Source: DASRDU01 sp035560235
GTDB taxonomy: Bacteria > Acidobacteriota > Blastocatellia > RBC074
Length of the DNA stretch: 64,000 bases
Assembly (NCBI GenBank): GCA_035560235.1
Contig: DATMAG010000012.1
Span: 51,711 to 115,710 of the forward strand
Direction of reading: 5' to 3'
This document shows positions 33,038 to 40,994 of this stretch, one piece after another (the stretch's first letter is position 1; every line of letters starts with the position of its first letter). A model generated the notes under the pieces. That model was not told the origin of the DNA and ran no database searches. It saw nothing but the letters and a program-made list of their open reading frames with translations. The translations under genes were made by a program, and so were the position numbers.

Positions 33038-34210
33038 ATGAGCATCGCAGAAATTGATTTTTTCAAGCTGGATTCACTGCTCTCTGACGAAGAGAAGATG
33101 ATTCGTCAGTCGGTCAGGGAATTCGTTGATGAACGCGTCAGGCCGATCATTGCCGAATGTTTCGAGCAGGGACGCTTTCCTGCCGAACTGATTCCGGAAA
33201 TGGCGCGGCTCGGCCTGCTTGGCGCAAACCTGCCCGAAAAATATGGCTGCGCCGGAGTCAACAATGTCGCCTACGGTCTGATCACGCAGGAACTCGAAGC
33301 CGGTGATTCAGGCATTCGCAGTTTTGCGTCGGTGCAGGGCGCGCTCTGTATGTATCCGATCTATGCCTTTGGCAGTGAAGAGCAGCGGATGAAATATCTG
33401 CCCGGCATGGCTGCCGGTGAAATCATCGGCTGTTTCGGTCTGACCGAACCGAACTTCGGCTCCAATCCCGCCGGAATGAAGACCCGCGCAAAACGCGTGA
33501 AGGACGGCTGGCTGCTCAACGGCAGCAAGGCGTGGATCACCAACGGCACCATCGCCGACATTGCCATTGTCTGGGCGAAGACCGATGAGGACGACAAAAT
33601 TCGCGGCTTCATTGTCGAGAAGGGAACCAAAGGTTTCAGCGCGCCCGAAGTCCATCACAAACTTTCACTGCGCGCCTCAGTCACTTCCGAACTTGTGTTT
33701 GAAGACTGCCTGATTCCTGAAGAAAACCTGCTGCCCGCAAGCGGCGGCCTGAAAAGCCCGCTGATGTGTCTGACGCAGGCGCGCTACGGCATCGCCTGGG
33801 GCGCAGTCGGCGCGGCGATGGATTCATACCGCGCAGCGCTTGAGTATTCAAAGCAGCGTGTGCAGTTCGATCGCCCGATCGGCGGCTTTCAGCTCACGCA
33901 GCGCAAGCTGGTCGAGATGCTGACTGAAATCAGCAAGGCGCAACTGATCTGCCTGCGCCTGGGCCGGATGAAGGATGAAGGTTCGATGGATCCGATTCAC
34001 GTTTCAATGGCGAAGATGAACAACGTCGCGATGGCGCTCGAATGCGCTCGCACAGCCCGCAGCATCCTCGGCGCCAACGGCGTGACCCTCGACTATTCGC
34101 CGATCCGCCACAGTTGCAATCTCGAATCGGTCTACACCTACGAAGGCACGAACGAAGTTCACCTGCTGGCCATTGGCAAGCACATCACCGGGCTGGATGC
34201 CTTCGCATAA
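33038..34210 (+). CDS. Acyl-CoA dehydrogenase, glutaryl-CoA dehydrogenase-like
   Basis: 390 residues. Motifs: G-L-T-E-P-N-F-G-S-N-P-A near residue 131 (FAD/substrate), W-I-T-N-G near 164-168 and Y-E-G-T-N-E with the catalytic base at Glu369. The catalytic Glu position and the final K-H-I-T-G-L-D-A-F agree with glutaryl-CoA dehydrogenases, which turn glutaryl-CoA into crotonyl-CoA and CO2 in lysine and aromatic-acid breakdown. AAAGGA stands 9 nt before the ATG. It is a lone gene closed by a strong hairpin; the electron acceptor genes are not nearby. A closely related acyl-CoA dehydrogenase type cannot be excluded. Confidence 0.82.
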   Translation: MSIAEIDFFKLDSLLSDEEKMIRQSVREFVDERVRPIIAECFEQGRFPAELIPEMARLGLLGANLPEKYGCAGVNNVAYGLITQELEAGDSGIRSFASVQGALCMYPIYAFGSEEQRMKYLPGMAAGEIIGCFGLTEPNFGSNPAGMKTRAKRVKDGWLLNGSKAWITNGTIADIAIVWAKTDEDDKIRGFIVEKGTKGFSAPEVHHKLSLRASVTSELVFEDCLIPEENLLPASGGLKSPLMCLTQARYGIAWGAVGAAMDSYRAALEYSKQRVQFDRPIGGFQLTQRKLVEMLTEISKAQLICLRLGRMKDEGSMDPIHVSMAKMNNVAMALECARTARSILGANGVTLDYSPIRHSCNLESVYTYEGTNEVHLLAIGKHITGLDAFA

Positions 34211-34240
34211 TTTCGATTCAGGGCACGTTCAGTAAAGCGT

Positions 34241-34303
34241 AAAACAGCCCGCGAAACGGCTGAGATGGTCAGGCGTCATCTCAGCCGTTTCGCGGGCTGT
34301 TTT
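34241..34303. terminator. Perfect 27-bp hairpin, bidirectional terminator
   Basis: 34241-34267 pairs perfectly with 34277-34303 over a 9-nt loop. The arm starts AAAACAGCCC and the other ends GGGCTGTTTT, so each strand presents a U-run after the stem. It lies between the convergent ends of the acyl-CoA dehydrogenase gene (+) and the Gly-rich secreted protein gene (-). Confidence 0.95.
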
Positions 34304-34323
34304 ATGGCGTAACCGGATGGCCG

Positions 34324-35040
34324 TTATTTCACCGGACGGTCTGAATCGAAGGCCGGAACCGTGACCGGGCGTTCGAAGCGGATTCTCAGCACCGTGCCCG
34401 GCGCGAGCTTGATGTCGTTGCCTTTGGTCATCAGCACGCCGCCGACTGCTCCGACACCTGCAGCGGCAGCCAGTCCGCCGAGTCCGCCGCCCGCTGCGGC
34501 GATGATGATGCCGCCGACGCTGCCAAGGCCTGCGCCGGTTCCGGCATTGCGCGCCGTGCGCCCGCCTGAATGCCCGCCGCCGACCTTTCCTTCACCATCC
34601 TTCGACTTCAGCTTTTCATCGTTGCCGTAATCATCAATGGCCGTGACGATGGTGGCAATCTTCTCTTCACCGTAAGGCATGCGCATGCGGTCGAAGGAAA
34701 CGGTCAGCGTCGCCTGTTTCTGCGGGCGTTTGGCGGCCTGCACCTGGGTCACGCGACCGATGAATTCAGTCCCGCGCGCGATGGCTGTGCGGCCATCCTT
34801 GTCGCGCACCGGTTCATAGAGAACGGCGATTACCTGATCGCCGACTTCGCTGAGTTTTGAACTGAGCGCGGTTTGCAGCGACAGTTTCGCCGTCGTGCCT
34901 TCGGGCAGCACTATGTCGTCAGTTTTGGGCGAACTTTCTTCGGCAGACTGCGCCCGGGCAGGCGACTGCGAAGCTGATTGTGCCGGAACGCTCAGAGTGA
35001 GCAGGAGAAAGGAAAGAAGCAGGGTTAATCCTTTTTTCAT
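34324..35040 (-). CDS. Exported protein with Gly-rich hydrophobic segment
   Basis: 238 residues from ATG 35040, which has GAGGTAAAC just upstream. Residues 1-20 are a signal peptide (K-K-G-L-T-L-L-L-S-F-L-L-L-T-L). Residues about 45-125 form a compact region with T-T-A-K-L-S-L-Q-T-A-L-S-S-K and G-D-Q-V-I-A-V-L. Residues about 155-195 are rich in Gly, Ala and His-Ser-Gly, and a hydrophobic glycine-zipper stretch A-A-A-G-V-G-A-V-G-G follows. Glycine-zipper proteins often insert in the outer membrane. Function unknown. It ends against the strong hairpin at 34241-34303. Confidence 0.72.
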   Translation of the reverse strand: MKKGLTLLLSFLLLTLSVPAQSASQSPARAQSAEESSPKTDDIVLPEGTTAKLSLQTALSSKLSEVGDQVIAVLYEPVRDKDGRTAIARGTEFIGRVTQVQAAKRPQKQATLTVSFDRMRMPYGEEKIATIVTAIDDYGNDEKLKSKDGEGKVGGGHSGGRTARNAGTGAGLGSVGGIIIAAAGGGLGGLAAAAGVGAVGGVLMTKGNDIKLAPGTVLRIRFERPVTVPAFDSDRPVK

Positions 35041-35172
35041 GTTTACCTCATTTTGCAGGGTTGCTGATATGTGCGCTTTGCGAGACGCAGGCTTCGATTC
35101 AGTTAACGGGCCTGAGGTTTCCAGCCGTGCTGAAAAAAATCCGCGTCCTGATGAGTTCAACCCTGAACGAAT

Positions 35173-35472
35173 TCACCAGCGTTTGCGGATGTCGCTGCGC
35201 CTGATCTCATCAATTTCAGTGTCGCGGCTGCGTGCCCGGTCGGCGTGTTTCTCATCGAGTTCGCTCACGCCTGTCGCCCGGCGCACCAGATGCAGCGCCC
35301 TATCGCGCGATTTCTTGATTTCGCGCCGCCCATCCTCGAACATCACCTCGACCGCCGCGCCGCCTTCGAGCAGCCGCACCACTTCGCCATACATCAGCCC
35401 GGAACCGAAGGCGTATGAAACCTCATCGCCGATGTTGTAATGAATCTGTTGGTTCTTTCCACCAGCTACCAT
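35173..35472 (-). CDS. Small SH3/Tudor-like protein, unknown function
   Basis: 99 residues. I start at ATG 35472, 7 nt after AAGGAGG; another ATG 6 nt upstream is too close to that site. The protein has a beta-barrel-like pattern I-G-D-E-V-S-Y-A-F-G-S-G-L-M-Y-G-E-V-V-R, then V-E-V-M-F-E-D-G-R-R-E-I-K, then a charged tail. This resembles the DUF2945 Tudor-like proteins, but the match is weak. Upstream is an inverted heptad array. Confidence 0.6.
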   Translation of the reverse strand: MVAGGKNQQIHYNIGDEVSYAFGSGLMYGEVVRLLEGGAAVEVMFEDGRREIKKSRDRALHLVRRATGVSELDEKHADRARSRDTEIDEIRRSDIRKRW

Positions 35473-35531
35473 ATTCATGCCTCCTTGTGAGGATAATGCT
35501 GCCACGAGAATCTCAGCCAGGCAAATAAAGC

Positions 35532-35634
35532 ATTCTCCCTTCTCCATTTTCAATTCTCCATTCCCTGCGGGGGACTGCATCGCGAACACAGCTCAATGCG
35601 AATAATGGAGAATTGAAAATGGAGAAGGGAGAAT
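35532..35634. repeat. 31-bp perfect inverted repeat of ATTCTCC-type heptads
   Basis: 35532-35562 and 35604-35634 are exact reverse complements, with a 41-nt loop containing CAGCTCAAT (35589-35597). The same nonamer lies in the loop of the inverted array at 7383-7475. The element fills most of the gap between the Tudor-like gene and the 143-residue gene, both on the minus strand. Confidence 0.95.
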
Positions 35635-35685
35635 ATCCTTCTGGTGGCGTTACCGGGTTGCCTGTCTGTTCAGGCTGCCGGGAGG

Positions 35686-36117
35686 CTAGTGTGACTGGCG
35701 GCTGGAAGGGCCGGTGAAAAAGTTCGGTCTGCCTTCGGCATCGTGGCCGAGCAGCGTGAAGCGGCCAAAGAGCACCTGCCCGCCCGGCCCGTTCATCATC
35801 AGCGAAAAGAGACCCGTGTCGGCATCGCGGAAGTAGATCACGCTCATCACGCGGCCTTCAAAGACGCAGACGCCGTGAAGGAAGTCGTAACCGGGAATCT
35901 CGCTCAGATGAAACTGCATGACCATCACCGGCTGTTTGAAAATCTTCTCGCCGATGTCTTCGATCAGATCGCGCAGGAAGGTCGGGTCGGCGCGCTCGCT
36001 GCGCTGATGAAATTCAGGATCGCCGCCGAACTCGGTGAAGAAATACTGCCAGGGTTCCTCAATGTCTTCGGCGGTCAGAACTTTCTCTTTCAGGATTTTC
36101 AGGTTCTGCAGATCCAT
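35686..36117 (-). CDS. Conserved protein of unknown function
   Basis: 143 residues from ATG 36117, only one base after the BCCP stop codon, so it is co-translated. The sequence is acidic with W-Q-Y-F-F-T-E-F-G-G-D-P near residue 23-34, a hydrophobic strand V-M-V-M-Q-F-H and Y-I-F/V-I-Y-F-R-D near 90-100. I recognise no family. Its position directly after the biotin carrier suggests a role linked to the carboxylase genes, which is inference only. Confidence 0.7.
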   Translation of the reverse strand: MDLQNLKILKEKVLTAEDIEEPWQYFFTEFGGDPEFHQRSERADPTFLRDLIEDIGEKIFKQPVMVMQFHLSEIPGYDFLHGVCVFEGRVMSVIYFRDADTGLFSLMMNGPGGQVLFGRFTLLGHDAEGRPNFFTGPSSRQSH

Positions 36118-36118
36118 A

Positions 36119-36619
36119 TTACTCGATGACGGCGAGCGTTTCACCGGCGTTGACGGTCTGTCCTTCGGTGACGCGCAGTTCGATGACTTTGCCGGCCTTG
36201 GGCGACTGCACTTCATTCTGCATCTTCATCGCTTCAACGACCAGCACACCCTGACCTGATTCGACCTCATCACCGGCGGCCTTCAGGACGCGCACCACCT
36301 TGCCCGGCATCGGCGCAGTCAGGGTTGCCCTGCCGCCGCCTGCGCCCGCGCTGCCTGCGCCTGACCGCAGCCGCTTCCGGTCGCGCACGGCAACCGGGAT
36401 GCGCCTGCCGTTGACGATGATTTCAGTTTCGCCCGCCTGCGTGCGCTCCAGCGCGCAGCGGTAAACGCGATCGTTGATGATGACGGTGAAGAGTCCCGGT
36501 TCAGGCTCGCTGACGCGGGCGGTGTACCTGCTGTCAGCGAGTGCCATCTGAAGCTCGCCATCAGCAGCCTGGAACTCCACCTCCATCACTTTGCCGTCAA
36601 TGTTCAGTTCAAGTTTCAA
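36119..36619 (-). CDS. Biotin carboxyl carrier protein of an acyl-CoA carboxylase
   Basis: 166 residues with a TTG start at 36619 that overlaps the stop of the M48 gene (TTGA). The C-terminal biotinyl domain carries V-V-E-A-M-K-M near residue 123-129, with the biotinylated Lys, and follows a L-T-A-P-M-P-G-K-V start. Residues 1-85 are a beta-rich lead domain (BT-like), which is common in propionyl/acetyl-CoA carboxylase alpha chains. Its partner, the biotin carboxylase subunit, is at 38079-39608; the two were probably one polypeptide in relatives. An alternative ATG at codon 12 would cut into the lead domain. Confidence 0.88.
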   Translation of the reverse strand: MKLELNIDGKVMEVEFQAADGELQMALADSRYTARVSEPEPGLFTVIINDRVYRCALERTQAGETEIIVNGRRIPVAVRDRKRLRSGAGSAGAGGGRATLTAPMPGKVVRVLKAAGDEVESGQGVLVVEAMKMQNEVQSPKAGKVIELRVTEGQTVNAGETLAVIE

Positions 36620-37944
36620 GGTTGTGCTTTGCCCTGCTGTTTCGGAGTGTGAAAGAGATGTCCGTAAATCAGCGGTTCGTTGTTTTCCCAGGGACGATAG
36701 GTGTTCGCAAAATCAATCCGCTCGCCGAGCGGCGGATGCGACGCGGTCATAATTTTGACGAGCGGGCCGGGGCGCGGATTCGACAGATTCTCGGTCTGCA
36801 GTTTGACAAAGGCCGTTGCCGCCGCGTGATTGTTCTGCGTGATTTCCAGCCCGAAGCGGTCGGCCTCGTGTTCCTGATACCTGGTGAAGGCCATCGCGAC
36901 AGGCGTGGCAATGAACAGATACAAACTGAAGAGCAGCATCAGCAGCGGCAGCGACGCAATGTCTGACAACTGACTGAATCCAAATCGCGCGCGAAAGCGA
37001 TCAATCAGCCATCCGGCTGTGAGGTGAATGGCCAGCAGCGTAAGGAGAATGAGCAGCGAAAAGAAGAGAATGCCCTTCCAGACGTGGCCCAGGACGTAAT
37101 GGCCCATCTCGTGACCCATCACAAAGAGAATCTCCTGATCGCTGAGTTTCCGCAGCGTCGTGTCCCACAGCACGATGCGTTTCGTGGCGCCGAAGCCGTT
37201 GACGTAGGCATTCAGAGCCTTCGTGTCCTCGCTTTTGGCGACTTCGTAAACGCGACTGCCTTCGATTCCGGCGCGCTCGGCAAGGCTCAGAATCTTCGCT
37301 TCGAGTTCCTTGTTCTGCATCGGCCCGAATTTGTTGAAGAGCGGATCAATCCAGACCGGCTCGACCAGAATCACCAGAATCAGAAACGGAACCGCGAGCA
37401 GGCCGGTGTACAGCCACCACCGGCGCGGACTCCGCCGCAGCAGCAGGTACGGAACCCATAAAAACAGAAACCCGACGATGATGCCGACGAGCAGCCCCTT
37501 GAACTCGTCACCGAACCATTTGCTGAAGGTCTGATTCGACAGATCGTACTGATGCTCCCGCACAAAGCTTTCGTAATAACTGAGCGGAAAATCAATGACG
37601 AAGGTGAGCAGGCTGAAGATGACAAAGTAAAAGCCGATGGTGAAGAACCAGTTTCTGCCGATTCGTTCCGCGAGACGGCGAATGCCCGCTGACCAGCCGG
37701 TGAACAGAAAGAGCGCCGGAATGAGCAGCCCCCAGAAAAAATTGACGACAAAGAGGACAAGCCCGCTGCGATAGTAACTCATCGCCTTCTCGCTCGGTTC
37801 GGGCACCGCGACAGGCCCGGCGGGAGCAGGCGAAGGCGCAGCCGTTACGGCTGTCGGCGCGGTCGCCTGTGGCGAAGGTGTTTGCGCCGCCGCAGAGAAC
37901 GGCAACAGCAGCAACAGTGCGAAAAGCAGGGCAGGGGCACGCAT
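36616..37944 (-). CDS. M48 family membrane metalloprotease (Ste24-like)
   Basis: 442 residues from ATG 37944, the first Met with a signal-like segment; the upstream frame is a simple repeat. Hydrophobic segments occur around residues 5-20, 60-85, 100-120, 160-180, 185-200, 295-320 and 340-365. The zinc motif H-E-M-G-H near residue 280 and the third ligand in E-H-E-A-D-R near 365 mark it as M48, related to CAAX prenyl proteases and HtpX. These enzymes trim or degrade membrane proteins. Its insertion between biotin carboxylase and biotin carrier genes is odd and may be shared operon control. No clear ribosome site. Confidence 0.88.
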   Translation of the reverse strand: MRAPALLFALLLLLPFSAAAQTPSPQATAPTAVTAAPSPAPAGPVAVPEPSEKAMSYYRSGLVLFVVNFFWGLLIPALFLFTGWSAGIRRLAERIGRNWFFTIGFYFVIFSLLTFVIDFPLSYYESFVREHQYDLSNQTFSKWFGDEFKGLLVGIIVGFLFLWVPYLLLRRSPRRWWLYTGLLAVPFLILVILVEPVWIDPLFNKFGPMQNKELEAKILSLAERAGIEGSRVYEVAKSEDTKALNAYVNGFGATKRIVLWDTTLRKLSDQEILFVMGHEMGHYVLGHVWKGILFFSLLILLTLLAIHLTAGWLIDRFRARFGFSQLSDIASLPLLMLLFSLYLFIATPVAMAFTRYQEHEADRFGLEITQNNHAAATAFVKLQTENLSNPRPGPLVKIMTASHPPLGERIDFANTYRPWENNEPLIYGHLFHTPKQQGKAQP

Positions 37945-37955
37945 AGTCAGTAAGA

Positions 37956-38020
37956 AAAAGAGTTTCACTACAAAGGACGCGAAGAACACGAAGAAGGAAG
38001 AGGGGAAGAGGTGAAGTCTG
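37956..38020. repeat. AAGGACGCGAAGAACACGAAG-like short repeat run
   Basis: The run from 37966 (TTCACTACAAAGGACGCGAA onward) consists of GAAG/CACGAA units resembling the other low-complexity arrays, followed by AAGGAAGAG at 37994 and CTCTTCCTT at 38051-38059 as a weak inverted partner. It sits in the 134-nt gap between the M48 and biotin carboxylase genes. The frame that reads through it into the protease gene is not real coding sequence. Confidence 0.55.
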
Positions 38021-38078
38021 GTTCTCCTGATCGCCTCTTTACCGCTTCTCCTCTTCCTTACCTTCGTAAGGGACAGAA

Positions 38079-39608
38079 CTATTTGATGCCGAGCGCCGAC
38101 AGTCGCCCGGCATTCTTCCATCTGCTGACAGGCGCTGCATTGTTTGTGGCGGCCTGCTTCTGTTCCTGGCGCGTGTAACTGAGCGCGGCGACGAGCGCGG
38201 CGGCAAGCTGCTCATTGCTCAGGCCGTCAGTTTCAGCCTGCGGATCTGCAGCCTGTGCGGCGGCCTGCCGTTGGTTGAAGCGCGGGATGAAACCCGTGTC
38301 AATCTCTCCGGCCAGAAATTCCTCGTCCTCAAGCACGGCCTCAAAGAAGGGAATCGTCGTGCGAATGCCGCCGACCTGATATTCACCGAGCGCGCGCTTC
38401 ATCCGGTCAATCGCTTCCTCACGGGTCGCGCCGTAAGTCGCCAGCTTCGAGATCATCGGATCGTAATAAATCGGCACTTCCCAGCCTTCGTACACGCCGC
38501 TGTCATCGCGCACGCCGGGGCCTGACGGAGTCTGCAGTCGTGTGATCCGGCCCGGCGAGGGCATGAAGTTTCTTTCCGGGTCTTCAGCATAAACGCGGCA
38601 TTCGATGGCGTGACCGTACCAGCGCACGTCCTCCTGGCGAATCGTGAGCGGCAGCCCGGCGGCAATGCGAATCTGTTCGCGCACGAGATCAATGCCCGTG
38701 ACGAGTTCAGTCACCGGATGCTCGACCTGCAGCCGCGTGTTCATCTCCAGGAAGTAGAAGTTCCGGTGCGCATCAACCAGAAACTCAATCGTCCCGACGC
38801 TGTAATAATCGGCTGCTCTGGCAATGCTCACTGCCGCTGCGCCCATTCGCGCGCGCAGTTCGGCATCGTTGAGCGGCGAGGGGCATTCCTCAATCACTTT
38901 CTGATGCCTGCGCTGAATCGAGCATTCGCGTTCGCCCAGGTGAATCGTGTGGCCGTGCCGGTCGGCGACGATCTGAATTTCGATGTGACGCGGTTTTTCG
39001 ATGTACTTCTCGATGTACACCGACGGATCACCAAAAGCCGCCTGCGCTTCAGAGCGCGCATTGGTGAAGGCCGATTCGATCTCTGCGGCTGAACGCACCA
39101 GGCGCATGCCCTTGCCGCCGCCGCCCGCTGCGGCCTTGAGCATCACCGGGTAGCCGACTTCAGCCGCGACCTGGCGCGCTTCCGCCTCATCTGAGAGCGG
39201 TTGCGCTGTGCCCGGCACGATGGGCGCGCCCGCGCGCAGGGCCGCTTCACGCGCGCTCGTCTTGCTGCCCATCAGTTCAATTGAAGCCGGTGACGGGCCG
39301 ATGAAAACGATTCCGGCCTCTTCGACCTGGCGGGCGAATGCGGCGTTTTCAGCGAGAAAACCGTAGCCGGGATGAATCGCTTCAGCTCCCGCCAGGCGGG
39401 CGACGTGAATGATTCGTTCCTTGACCAGATAGCTCGCCACTGAAGGCGCTTCACCGATGTAGTAGGCCTCGTCGGCCAGACGCACGTGCAGCGCTTCGCG
39501 GTCGGCTTCTGAGTAGACGGCGACGGGTGAAATGCCGAGATCGCGGCAGGCGCGAATCACGCGCACCGCAATCTCTCCGCGATTGGCAATCAGAATCTTG
39601 CGAAACAT
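38079..39608 (-). CDS. accC: Acyl-CoA carboxylase, biotin carboxylase subunit
   Basis: 509 residues. Biotin carboxylase N-domain: I-L-I-A-N-R-G-E-I-A-V-R near residue 5-16 and H-P-G-Y-G-F-L-A-E-N near 79-88. ATP-grasp glycine loop: G-G-G-G-K-G-M-R near 162-169. E-C-S-I-Q-R-R-H-Q-K and E-M-N-T-R-L-Q-V-E-H-P follow. A tail of about 60 residues, rich in Ala and Gln, ends beyond the usual C-terminus. It carboxylates biotin on the carrier encoded 1.5 kb downstream. The carboxyltransferase subunit is not in the window, so acetyl- versus propionyl-CoA specificity is open. Confidence 0.9.
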   Translation of the reverse strand: MFRKILIANRGEIAVRVIRACRDLGISPVAVYSEADREALHVRLADEAYYIGEAPSVASYLVKERIIHVARLAGAEAIHPGYGFLAENAAFARQVEEAGIVFIGPSPASIELMGSKTSAREAALRAGAPIVPGTAQPLSDEAEARQVAAEVGYPVMLKAAAGGGGKGMRLVRSAAEIESAFTNARSEAQAAFGDPSVYIEKYIEKPRHIEIQIVADRHGHTIHLGERECSIQRRHQKVIEECPSPLNDAELRARMGAAAVSIARAADYYSVGTIEFLVDAHRNFYFLEMNTRLQVEHPVTELVTGIDLVREQIRIAAGLPLTIRQEDVRWYGHAIECRVYAEDPERNFMPSPGRITRLQTPSGPGVRDDSGVYEGWEVPIYYDPMISKLATYGATREEAIDRMKRALGEYQVGGIRTTIPFFEAVLEDEEFLAGEIDTGFIPRFNQRQAAAQAADPQAETDGLSNEQLAAALVAALSYTRQEQKQAATNNAAPVSRWKNAGRLSALGIK

Positions 39609-39681
39609 AGATCCAGAAACCGCAGGCCGAAAACCGGACGCCTGAAACCCGCTGACTCTTCACGTCCGGCTTCTGGTTCAA

Positions 39682-39975
39682 TCACTGTACGACCGACCTG
39701 CCGGGATACCGCGGATCGAAGCGCACAGTGACGGGCAGGCCGGGCTGATACTGATAGCTGCCGTTGAGTTGTTCCGGCCTGAGCGTCTGCGAGGACTCGT
39801 ACTGAACGTTGGAGATGTTGTAGGTATAAAAAATCCGGACTTCTGACCCGTCGCGCTGCAGGTCAATAATCTCGCCTTCGATAATCCGTCCGTATTGCAG
39901 CAGCCAGGCGTAGTACTGATCTTCAGTCTGTCGGCGCAGGATGCGATTGATGGCGCGTGTCAACCAGGTGGCCAT
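39682..39975 (-). CDS. Small DUF3592-like protein
   Basis: 97 residues. G-R-I-I-E-G-E-I-I-D-L-Q-R and V-R-F-D-P-R-Y-P-G-R are in keeping with the small beta domain of DUF3592-type proteins. There is no membrane helix in view, so the match is only partial. It is upstream of accC with a 73-nt gap and may be unrelated. No ribosome site is visible. Confidence 0.6.
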   Translation of the reverse strand: MATWLTRAINRILRRQTEDQYYAWLLQYGRIIEGEIIDLQRDGSEVRIFYTYNISNVQYESSQTLRPEQLNGSYQYQPGLPVTVRFDPRYPGRSVVQ

Positions 39976-40064
39976 GTGTTGCTGAGCTAAAGCGGGTTGA
40001 GTACGGAATCAGCGGGGCAGAGTTCCGAGGTGGAACCGGGAGTTTCTGAACTCAAACCCCGGAA

Positions 40065-40994
40065 CTATTTCGGAATTCTGTCCGGAACTGACAGACCGGA
40101 TGGCCCGTCATCGCCCGATGATGAAAGAATCAGCCCGTCCTGAAGAATAATGTCATCTGCTGTCCCGGCGATGCCGTCCGGCCCGGCGGAGATCAGTTTG
40201 TAATCGCTGAAGCCGGGTGCGCTGTCCCGCGAGGCCACAAATGCAGCGGGCGAATAGATAATCTGTTTCTCCCAGTAATCCAGTTGCGGAATCTGCTCGC
40301 CGCTGAAAGCCTGCAGTTCGGCCAGATCGTCCGGGTAACGTCCGTAGGCTTCGTTGTACTCCCGGAGCAGCCGCCCGAGCTGATAAAGCGTGGCGCGAGT
40401 CGCTGCCACGCGCTTCGCCCGTCCGTTTTCAATCGCGCGCGGAATCGAACTGATGGCGGCAGCGCCGAAGAGCAGCACCAGCCCGAGCGACAGCGCGTAA
40501 GCCGCGCTCGCCGTGCGCCGCCCGCCGAACTGCGCCGGCTGAGCGTGAATCAGCCGCTGCGTCCGTCGCGCCTGCCACGCCGCGAGCAGCGCCAGGGGAA
40601 TCACTACCGCAGACAGATAAAAGGCCAGCCGGTAAGCGTCGTAACTGAAGATATTGTAGTAAGGCAGGCGCGGATCGATCCTGATCATGTCGCGGGTGAA
40701 CTTCAGGCTGTCGCCAAAGACCCACACCATCAGTACCCGCCCGACTTTCATATCATTGCCGAAAATCCAGACGAGCAGAAAAATGACGACCCCTGAAAGC
40801 GCCGTCGAGAGCGCGAGCAGCGCGCCTCCGAGCCGGGGCAGCAGCAGATCGGGTTTCGCCAGAGGTTCGTCAACCTGGCGCGCGCCGCAGCCGGTGCAGT
40901 GATTATTCCTGAATGATCCAGCCTGCCCGCAGCACGGGCAGACCATTGAGAAAGCGGGGAAGCTTTTCGTCAGTTGATTGGCCATGTAATTCAA
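40065..40994 (-). CDS. Zinc-ribbon membrane protein with GspG-like C-terminal domain
   Basis: 309 residues. Two C-x2-C pairs (C-P-C-C-G and C-T-G-C-G, near residues 19-37) form a zinc ribbon. Four hydrophobic helices lie at about 55-80, 120-145, 165-185 and 190-205. From about 205 the protein reads like the soluble part of a type II pseudopilin G: a helix with R-L-L-R-E-Y-N-E-A-Y-G-R-Y-P-D, D-Y-W-E-K-Q-I-I-Y and the final Y-K-L-I-S-A-G-P-D-G-I-A-G-T-A-D-D-I. GspG has D-P-W-G-N-P and Y-x-L-x-S-x-G-x-D-G-x-x-G-x-x-D-D-I in the same order. It overlaps the phosphatidyltransferase gene by ATGA. Function unknown. Confidence 0.7.
   Translation of the reverse strand: MNYMANQLTKSFPAFSMVCPCCGQAGSFRNNHCTGCGARQVDEPLAKPDLLLPRLGGALLALSTALSGVVIFLLVWIFGNDMKVGRVLMVWVFGDSLKFTRDMIRIDPRLPYYNIFSYDAYRLAFYLSAVVIPLALLAAWQARRTQRLIHAQPAQFGGRRTASAAYALSLGLVLLFGAAAISSIPRAIENGRAKRVAATRATLYQLGRLLREYNEAYGRYPDDLAELQAFSGEQIPQLDYWEKQIIYSPAAFVASRDSAPGFSDYKLISAGPDGIAGTADDIILQDGLILSSSGDDGPSGLSVPDRIPK

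Noticed and set aside
37945..38121. N-terminal extension of the M48 protease to 38121
   Set aside because: It reads through a repeat run and the end of accC; the true Met at 37944 begins a signal-like helix.
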